Position numbers and translations under genes: made by a program
Shown: one piece after another, positions 1-4,650 of the stretch
Position numbering within the stretch: position 1 is the stretch's first letter
Layout of the letters: the number at the start of each line of letters is the position of its first letter
Origin: Deltaproteobacteria bacterium
Lineage (GTDB): Bacteria > Desulfobacterota > Anaeroferrophillalia > Anaeroferrophillales > Tharpellaceae
DNA length: 9,469 nucleotides
Reading direction: 5' to 3'
Assembly (NCBI GenBank): GCA_030640695.1
Contig: DAOWIX010000074.1
Location: 1-9,469 of the forward strand
Notes under the pieces: generated by a model
What the model was told of the DNA's origin: nothing
Databases searched by the model: none
What the model saw: the letters and a program-made list of their open reading frames with translations, nothing else

Positions 1-632
1 GCAAAGGGTTCACTGTTGATTTTTTGCAAAAGCATCTTCAGTGCCCGTCTGGCACCGGTCTCCGGGGCGAAATAGTTTTGCCGCCGTCCTTGCGCAATAT
101 AGTTGTCGACTTCGGGTAGAAGGGTTTCATGGCGCACTCTTTTGAGGCCGAGTCGTACCATCTTTTTGACGGATTCTTCCATGGTCAGAACATCGGCGCC
201 GGCTTTGGCGATGAAGACCCGTTTGCGGTATTCGCTGACGGCCGGGTTCTGGTCAAACATCGCGGTTACAGCAGGGATTGCGAAATGCTCTTCAACGTTA
301 CGGCAGAGGGCGCCGCAGCCGAGGCCGTAACGTCCGGCATTGAAGGCCGGGCCTGCTAACAGCAGTTTGGGACGTTGATTGGTAGCTTTGGCGAAGGGTT
401 CTTCAAGCATGGTCAGAATCTCGGCGATAGCCCTCTCGCCCTTTTCAACGATATAGTTGTCGCCGAAAACTAAAGTTGCGACCACCTCAATCTCGGGAAA
501 GAGTTTTTCGAGCAGGTGCCCGGGGCCTCGGGCTCCGGGCATCAGGCGGGGCGCCAGGTTGGCCTTATCTTCCCCGCCCAAGCCGGCGAAGAACTGGTTA
601 AGAGCATGGATTATCCGGTATTTTTCGGCCAT
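1..632 (-). CDS. Glycine/sarcosine/betaine reductase component B, GrdB/GrdF/GrdH-like subunit (N-terminal part)
   Basis: I translated the reverse strand by hand from an ATG at 632-630; the frame stays open for 210 codons and leaves through the left edge. The product begins MAEKYRIIHALNQFFAGLGG and contains LLAGPAFNAGRYGLGCG (about residues 90-107) and a later RRQNYF. These match the N-terminal pattern of the GrdB family (NQFFAGxGGE, AGPAFNAGRYGxxCG, RxNYF). In characterised systems this subunit, with the GrdE/G/I subunit, binds the amine substrate as a Schiff base and passes a carboxymethyl group to the selenoprotein GrdA. The family is about 430 residues long, so roughly half is missing, including the region where selenocysteine (UGA) is expected. 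AGAGAGG at 645-639, inside the end of the upstream gene, is a ribosome binding site 6 bases from the ATG. The family is clear. Substrate (glycine, sarcosine, betaine or other) and the presence of Sec cannot be told from here. Confidence 0.88.
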   Translation of the reverse strand, partial: MAEKYRIIHALNQFFAGLGGEDKANLAPRLMPGARGPGHLLEKLFPEIEVVATLVFGDNYIVEKGERAIAEILTMLEEPFAKATNQRPKLLLAGPAFNAGRYGLGCGALCRNVEEHFAIPAVTAMFDQNPAVSEYRKRVFIAKAGADVLTMEESVKKMVRLGLKRVRHETLLPEVDNYIAQGRRQNYFAPETGARRALKMLLQKINSEPF

Positions 633-633
633 T

Positions 634-1878
634 TCAAACCTCTCTTGTGCTGAGTTTCTGAGTTCCGAGTTCATTGGTAGCGCCGATGATGCCCTGGAGC
701 TCGATCTCAAGGCTGCCATCATCCTTAAGGCTCTGGGGGTAGGCGCCGGCCAGTTTCCGCAAATCCTGGAGGGGCCCGATAATACGCGGCATTGGGGGAA
801 GCAGGATACGCTGGTTGGCATTTCCGGTCGAGACCATGGCATCGGCTTTAGGGGTAGCATCGGCCAAGGATTGGGAGAGGCCATCCGGTCCGGCGAACTC
901 ATCGGTCAGGGCGCAGGTTTTTATACCGGCCTCTTCAAGGCCGCGGATCAACATCATCTGGTCAGCGTCCGGGTTGCCGAAACCCTCTTTTGAGATGATG
1001 ACTCCATCAGGTTGTAATTCCTGAAGTAGGGCAATCGCCTTTTTGGCAGCATCCTCTTTTCCACTCAGTCTGGTTGGTTCGGGGCTTAAAACGACGCCGA
1101 CAAAATCAAATTCCCGGCCGTCGTCCCGGTAGAGTTCCTGTAACAAGGGATTATTTTGGTGGTGCCAGGTCGTGTTCTTGTCGCAGGCCGAGACACAGTT
1201 TCCCGAGACGATGGCATTATCCAGTAAAAGATGGGGGGCGATGGCGCGGGGCAGGCCGGTTTTTGCATTTTCGCCAAAAAGGTAGCTGTCGTGCATGAGG
1301 CCCTGGTTTAAGAGGAGGTAGAGATAGGCGATGCGGGGCCGATTAGTGGCCCGGCGGTCTGGAGCTGGGGCGTCAAAGGTCAGAATCTCATCAGGGGTGA
1401 CCGCTCTGGCGGCCTCTCCCAGGAAACGGGCCGCCGTGAGACCTGTATGGCGGATAACCTCTTCATGGGCCTGGGCAGTAAGCGCCTTATCGACCGCAAT
1501 TTCAAGAATCACATTCAAGGTTTCGGAAAAGGGGGTATGGCGGGCTCCGGGACCGCTCATATCGATGATTCCTTCCTGGAAACCGACAATTCTGCCGCAA
1601 GTCACGACGGCAACGTTTTTCAAGCGATGATTGCGCCCGCTGCCAGGTTCGCTGCCGCTGACCTTGCACCAGGGCTCAATGACGTCCTTGACACATATTA
1701 TGCGGCAGGCTTCGCCCGGTCGGACCAGGCTGACGGTCACCTTAGCGATCCGTTGATCTTGGGTTTTGAGGTGTTCGCGGAGTTTTTGCTCGGCAATTAA
1801 GAGGCGTTTTCCCCGGAGTCTGGTTTGATCTCCAAAGGCGATCTCTTGCACATTGATATTGCCTATCTCCAATGCCAT
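634..1878 (-). CDS. Glycine/sarcosine/betaine reductase component B proprotein, GrdE/GrdG/GrdI-like (pyruvoyl precursor)
   Basis: A 414-residue product, close to the usual family length of about 425. The start is set at ATG 1878 rather than the in-frame ATG at 1899: a near-perfect AAGGAGG lies 5 bases upstream, and the protein then starts MALEIGNINVQEIAFG like family members. The diagnostic segment is SGNCVSACDKNTTWHHQNNP, with Asn227-Cys228. In clostridial GrdE the proprotein is cut at this Asn-Cys bond, and the Cys becomes the pyruvoyl group that binds the substrate amine. Other family-like stretches are GPGARHTPFSET (about 109-120) and ISKEGFGNPDADQM (about 295-308). The stop codon TGA is one base from the ATG of the B-like subunit, so the two are translationally coupled. 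With no grdA between them, the arrangement resembles grdG-grdF or grdI-grdH pairs. Predicted cytoplasmic; the substrate is not resolved. Confidence 0.92.
   Translation of the reverse strand: MALEIGNINVQEIAFGDQTRLRGKRLLIAEQKLREHLKTQDQRIAKVTVSLVRPGEACRIICVKDVIEPWCKVSGSEPGSGRNHRLKNVAVVTCGRIVGFQEGIIDMSGPGARHTPFSETLNVILEIAVDKALTAQAHEEVIRHTGLTAARFLGEAARAVTPDEILTFDAPAPDRRATNRPRIAYLYLLLNQGLMHDSYLFGENAKTGLPRAIAPHLLLDNAIVSGNCVSACDKNTTWHHQNNPLLQELYRDDGREFDFVGVVLSPEPTRLSGKEDAAKKAIALLQELQPDGVIISKEGFGNPDADQMMLIRGLEEAGIKTCALTDEFAGPDGLSQSLADATPKADAMVSTGNANQRILLPPMPRIIGPLQDLRKLAGAYPQSLKDDGSLEIELQGIIGATNELGTQKLSTREV
639..645 (-). promoter_or_regulatory. Ribosome binding site of the GrdB-like gene
   Basis: AGAGAGG lies on the minus strand within the last codons of the GrdE-like gene, 6 bases before ATG 632. 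It supports the chosen start and tight translational coupling of the two component B subunits. Confidence 0.7.
1195..1200 (-). other. Asn-Cys self-processing site / pyruvoyl precursor codons
   Basis: These are the codons AAC TGT for Asn227-Cys228 of the GrdE-like protein, inside the conserved VSGNCVSACDKN context. In the characterised family, cleavage here gives two subunits of similar mass and converts the Cys into an N-terminal pyruvoyl group. Processing in this organism is inferred from motif identity. Confidence 0.75.
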
Positions 1879-1883
1879 CACAA

Positions 1884-1890
1884 CCTCCTT
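1884..1890 (-). promoter_or_regulatory. Ribosome binding site deciding the grdE-like start
   Basis: AAGGAGG reads on the minus strand 5 bases before ATG 1878. It is the strongest Shine-Dalgarno in the window. It lies downstream of the alternative ATG at 1899 and therefore excludes that longer start as the main one. Confidence 0.85.
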
Positions 1891-1931
1891 AGGGTTCACT
1901 TCTTGACAAAAAGCAGGTCCGTGTCGTCACT

Positions 1932-2396
1932 CTAAAGAAACTTTTGAGATTTAACCTTTAATCCTTTGCCCGGCAGTATCTTCAAGGTCGAGGTGCCATG
2001 GGCAATCAGTTCATTGTCCTCATTCATCACTTTGGCTTCGGCATAACTTATCGACTTTCCCGACCTGATTGCATACCCTTCAGTGATCAATGTGCCGCTT
2101 TTAACGGCTTGCAGGTAATTTAATTTGAGGTCGATATTTACCAAGCCCGCATCTTCCGGAACTCTCATAAAGACCGACCAGAACGTAGCCGTGTCAATTA
2201 AAGTTGATAAGACACCACCATGTACGATATCGTAAGGTTGGAGATGGCATCTGCCGATTTTAAGCTCGACGGTAGCTCTGTCCAACTCCATAGAGATGAG
2301 TCGCATAGACATATGGCTGGGGTAGGGACTGTGGTTGACGATAGTGATGATCTCGCGGGCATACTCCGGATTCGGGTTGAGTAATGATTTAACCAT
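1932..2396 (-). CDS. PaaI-type hotdog-fold thioesterase
   Basis: A 154-residue protein of the usual size for a single hotdog domain. The characteristic motif HGGVLSTLIDTA spans residues 59-70: HGG sits at the start of the central 'sausage' helix and Asp68 is at the position of the acidic catalytic residue in PaaI/YbgC-like acyl-CoA thioesterases. The following strands (LVNIDLKLNYL, GTLITEGYAIRSGKSISYAEAKV) fit the family sheet. It should hydrolyse an acyl-CoA or related thioester in the cytoplasm; chain length and pathway cannot be read. It sits 26 bases after the acyltransferase gene and 53 bases before the GrdE-like gene on the same strand, so co-transcription is likely. Only a weak ribosome binding site (AAGG, about 14 bases upstream) is seen at the ATG. 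Base composition is lower in G+C than the Grd genes. Confidence 0.85.
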   Translation of the reverse strand: MVKSLLNPNPEYAREIITIVNHSPYPSHMSMRLISMELDRATVELKIGRCHLQPYDIVHGGVLSTLIDTATFWSVFMRVPEDAGLVNIDLKLNYLQAVKSGTLITEGYAIRSGKSISYAEAKVMNEDNELIAHGTSTLKILPGKGLKVKSQKFL

Positions 2397-2422
2397 CTAT
2401 GTAAAGACCTTTTTATGAATTA

Positions 2423-3004
2423 TCATTTGACAAATTGCTGCGTGTGTTTTCCGGAGATATTGGCATAGAACTCTTTGATAGATTCCATGTCAGAATCGAT
2501 CTCTCCGGTGGTTTGGAACATTCCTATGATACCGCCCTCCCTCTTTTTGTAATCAAGAAATCCCATAGCGATGGGTACCTTTGCGCCAGTTGCGATGTGG
2601 TAGAATCCGGTCTTCCATTTATTAACCCTGGATCTCGTACCTTCAGGAGCGTTCACGATTATCAGATTCGACGTTGAATCGAAATGATCTATGCACTGCT
2701 GCACCATATTGGTACTCTTGGTTCTATCAACAGAGATACCACCCAACCATCTGAAAACTCCTCTGAACGGCCATCTGAACAGGGTATGCTTTCCGAGCCA
2801 GTAGGTTTTTAAGTCCATCGCCAAGGTGATAAGCAAGAACATCGGAAAGTCCCAGTTGGATGTGTGTGGGACGGCGATAAGAATATATTTTTTTTGCCCT
2901 TCACTCCTGTCCACAGCTCTCCAGCCAATGACTTTCATTGTGGTACGTGCTACCATCCTCAGGAATGGCTTTATTATGGGAGTGTCAAAAATGGTGTAAT
3001 GCAT
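2423..3004 (-). CDS. PlsC-family acyltransferase (1-acylglycerol-3-phosphate acyltransferase-like)
   Basis: A 193-residue short member of the PlsC/LPLAT superfamily. The catalytic HX4D motif is HTSNWD at residues 47-52, and the phosphate-binding motif EGTRS is at 121-125, inside NAPEGTRS. The segment between them (about 83-95, WLGGISVDRT) corresponds to the third acyltransferase block. Family members move an acyl chain from acyl-ACP or acyl-CoA to lysophosphatidate or a related glycerolipid at the membrane. This short 'HTSNWDF' subgroup is often annotated only as a lysophospholipid acyltransferase, so the acceptor is uncertain. The gene has no strong ribosome binding site before the ATG at 3004. 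It is first in the minus-strand gene run, followed 26 bases later by the thioesterase. Predicted promoter at 3066-3093. Confidence 0.86.
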   Translation of the reverse strand: MHYTIFDTPIIKPFLRMVARTTMKVIGWRAVDRSEGQKKYILIAVPHTSNWDFPMFLLITLAMDLKTYWLGKHTLFRWPFRGVFRWLGGISVDRTKSTNMVQQCIDHFDSTSNLIIVNAPEGTRSRVNKWKTGFYHIATGAKVPIAMGFLDYKKREGGIIGMFQTTGEIDSDMESIKEFYANISGKHTQQFVK

Positions 3005-3065
3005 AGTTTTAGATGGTGCTGATTCGGGTTTTAATATTTTATCCTTATCTTAAGTTTCTTTCCAT

Positions 3066-3093
3066 TTTTATACTAAAAAAATCCTTTTATCAA
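3066..3093 (-). promoter_or_regulatory. Candidate sigma-70 promoter for the minus-strand gene run
   Basis: Reading the minus strand, TTGATA (3093-3088, 5 of 6 to the -35 consensus) is followed after 16 bases by TATAAA (3071-3066, 5 of 6 to the -10 consensus). Transcription would begin near 3058, leaving a leader of about 54 bases before the acyltransferase ATG. It is a sequence match only, in AT-rich DNA where such matches arise easily. Confidence 0.5.
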
Positions 3094-3170
3094 GTTTTGA
3101 ATAAGTATAAATCTTAACTTTGCTGTTTGCATCTTATTCATTAGAGCTTGAGGAATATTTGAAGAAATGG

Positions 3171-3186
3171 TATGCCTGACGGCATA
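3171..3186 (+). promoter_or_regulatory. Small hairpin in the ispG leader
   Basis: TATGCC TGAC GGCATA is a perfect 6-bp stem with a 4-base loop, ending 13 bases before the ispG GTG. It is followed by A residues rather than T, so it is not an intrinsic terminator for the plus strand. On the minus strand the T run precedes the stem, so it does not fit a terminator there either. Function unknown. Confidence 0.35.
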
Positions 3187-3199
3187 AAAAAATTAATTA

Positions 3200-4294
3200 G
3201 TGAGTTGGGGGAAATTTTTGGGTTTTTGGCCGCGGCGACAGAGTCGGGAAATTGAGTTGGGAAAGCTTACTATTGGTGGGCAGGCCCCGGTATCGGTGCA
3301 GTCAATGACCAATACCGATACCCGTGATGTTGCGGCGACGGTGGCTCAGATTAAACGGCTGGAAGAGGTTGGCTGTGAACTGGTGCGGGTGGCGGTGCCG
3401 GATGAAACGGCGGCTAATCAACTTTTAGCGATCAAAAAAGCGATCAGCATCCCGCTGATTGCCGATATCCATTTCAATTATCGTCTGGCGCTTATTGCGG
3501 TCGAGCAAGGGGTTGACGGTCTGCGTCTTAATCCTGGAAATATCGGTTCTGCGGCCCGGGTTCGCGAGGTTGTGGCTGTCTGTAGAGAGCGGGCCATACC
3601 GATCCGCATCGGTGTTAATGGCGGCTCTCTTGAAAAAGAGGTGGTTGAGAAATATGGCTATACTCCAGAAGCGCTGGTTGAGAGTGCTATGGGCCATGTC
3701 AGGCTTTTAGAGGATGAAAATTTTGACTTAATCAAGATCTCTTTGAAATCTTCTGATGTTATGGCGACTCTTACCGCCTATCGATTGTTGGCTAAACGGG
3801 TCGATTATCCTTTTCATATTGGCATTACAGAAGCTGGAACCAAGCTGCGTGGTGCCATAAAGTCGGCCGCCGGTTTAGCTCTGTTGCTTGGTGAAGGTTT
3901 GGGCGATACCTTAAGGGTCTCGTTGACCGCAGCTCCCGAAGAGGAGATCTTTGTGGCTTTTGAGATCCTCAAAAGCTTGGGTCTCAGACAGCGTGGGATA
4001 GAATTCATATCCTGTCCCACCTGCGGGCGTACCGAGGTTGAGCTGATCAAACTTGCTGATCAGGTTGAAAAGGCTCTAGCCCATATTCAGGAACCCTTAA
4101 AGATCGCGGTCATGGGCTGTGTTGTCAATGGCCCCGGCGAGGCCCGGCATGCTGATTTCGGGATTGCCGGCGGTAAGGGAGTCGGGCTTCTTTTTCGTCA
4201 AGGAGAGGTCTTAGGCAAATTGCCGGAGAGTGAACTTGTTAAGGCCCTGGTAGATGAAGTAGAAAGCTTCGTTGAGAAACAAAGGAAAACATAG
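3200..4294 (+). CDS. ispG: 4-hydroxy-3-methylbut-2-enyl-diphosphate synthase IspG (GcpE)
   Basis: A 364-residue protein, near the length of bacterial IspG. It converts MEcPP to HMBPP in the penultimate step of the MEP isoprenoid pathway, in the cytosol, using a [4Fe-4S] cluster. Sequence marks are VSVQSMTNTDTRD (about 31-43), IADIHFNYRLAL (88-99), LRLNPGNIG (108-116), IRIGVNGGSLEKE (135-147) and GITEAG (208-213). Cluster ligands are visible as Cys272 and Cys275 in SCPTCGR, Cys307 in GCVVNGPGEA, and the non-cysteine ligand Glu314. The GTG start gives the best N-terminus by length, but no good ribosome binding site precedes it. An in-frame TTG at 3218 with GGGGGA upstream is an alternative that would remove six residues. 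It is the first gene of the plus-strand run. Confidence 0.97.
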   Translation: MSWGKFLGFWPRRQSREIELGKLTIGGQAPVSVQSMTNTDTRDVAATVAQIKRLEEVGCELVRVAVPDETAANQLLAIKKAISIPLIADIHFNYRLALIAVEQGVDGLRLNPGNIGSAARVREVVAVCRERAIPIRIGVNGGSLEKEVVEKYGYTPEALVESAMGHVRLLEDENFDLIKISLKSSDVMATLTAYRLLAKRVDYPFHIGITEAGTKLRGAIKSAAGLALLLGEGLGDTLRVSLTAAPEEEIFVAFEILKSLGLRQRGIEFISCPTCGRTEVELIKLADQVEKALAHIQEPLKIAVMGCVVNGPGEARHADFGIAGGKGVGLLFRQGEVLGKLPESELVKALVDEVESFVEKQRKT

Positions 4295-4334
4295 TTAGTG
4301 ATATGAACATCAAAACTTTACTGACGACTGCTTC

Positions 4335-4646
4335 ATGAGTCGCTTACGTAACCAGAATATCTTAAATCCGGGCTGGTGGCAGCGTTGGTTGATGGCGGGG
4401 CGTCTCTGTTGGGGCCTGATGGGGGATCGCCGAGTTCCTTTTTATCTGAAGCTTATCCCGTTGGCTGCGGTTGCCTATTTTTTTTCGCCTTATGATCTGT
4501 TGCCGGATCTGGTAATTCCCGGGTTGGGACAGGTTGATGATCTCTTGGTGATTTTTCTGGCTTGTCGCCTATTTTTCATGCTTGTACCGGAAAAAATTGT
4601 GCGCGAATATCAGGAAAAGATAGTTTTACGACATTATCAATTGTAA
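4335..4646 (+). CDS. DUF1232 (YkvA-like) small membrane protein
   Basis: A 103-residue protein with the DUF1232 signature: AYFFSPYDLLPDLVIPGLGQVDDLLVI (here from residue 47) matches the family pattern 'sPiDLiPD...lG.iDDl'. Two hydrophobic stretches, about residues 36-52 and 66-83, flank the acidic motif and suggest an inner-membrane hairpin. The N-terminus is basic and tryptophan-rich. The biochemical function of the family is unknown. It lies 40 bases after ispG and 4 bases before mutL, so it is probably co-transcribed with both. No Shine-Dalgarno is seen before the ATG; a short upstream frame ends on it with an ATGA overlap (see findings). Confidence 0.85.
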   Translation: MSRLRNQNILNPGWWQRWLMAGRLCWGLMGDRRVPFYLKLIPLAAVAYFFSPYDLLPDLVIPGLGQVDDLLVIFLACRLFFMLVPEKIVREYQEKIVLRHYQL

Positions 4647-4650
4647 TTAT

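Larger units (their letters stand above)
3005..3199. other. AT-rich divergent intergenic region
   Basis: This 195-base region separates the minus-strand acyltransferase from plus-strand ispG and is clearly richer in A+T than its flanks. It holds the minus-strand promoter candidate at 3066-3093. On the plus strand there is a TATAAA at 3106-3111 without a convincing -35 box, a possible but weak ispG promoter. Near the ispG start lies a short hairpin (3171-3186) and a six-codon open frame (3167-3187). No terminator is recognisable. Confidence 0.55.

Noticed and set aside
457..993. Long plus-strand open frame opposite the Grd genes
   Set aside because: It is antisense to two genes with clear family motifs, has no ribosome binding site and no recognisable domain; a shadow frame in GC-rich DNA.
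1879..1899. Longer start for the GrdE-like gene at ATG 1899
   Set aside because: The strong AAGGAGG at 1890-1884 lies inside that extension, ideally spaced to ATG 1878, and the family begins with the MALEIG-like sequence.
1903..1908. TTGACA on the plus strand between the thioesterase and GrdE-like genes
   Set aside because: No plus-strand gene follows and no matching -10 box was found; the flanking genes run the other way.
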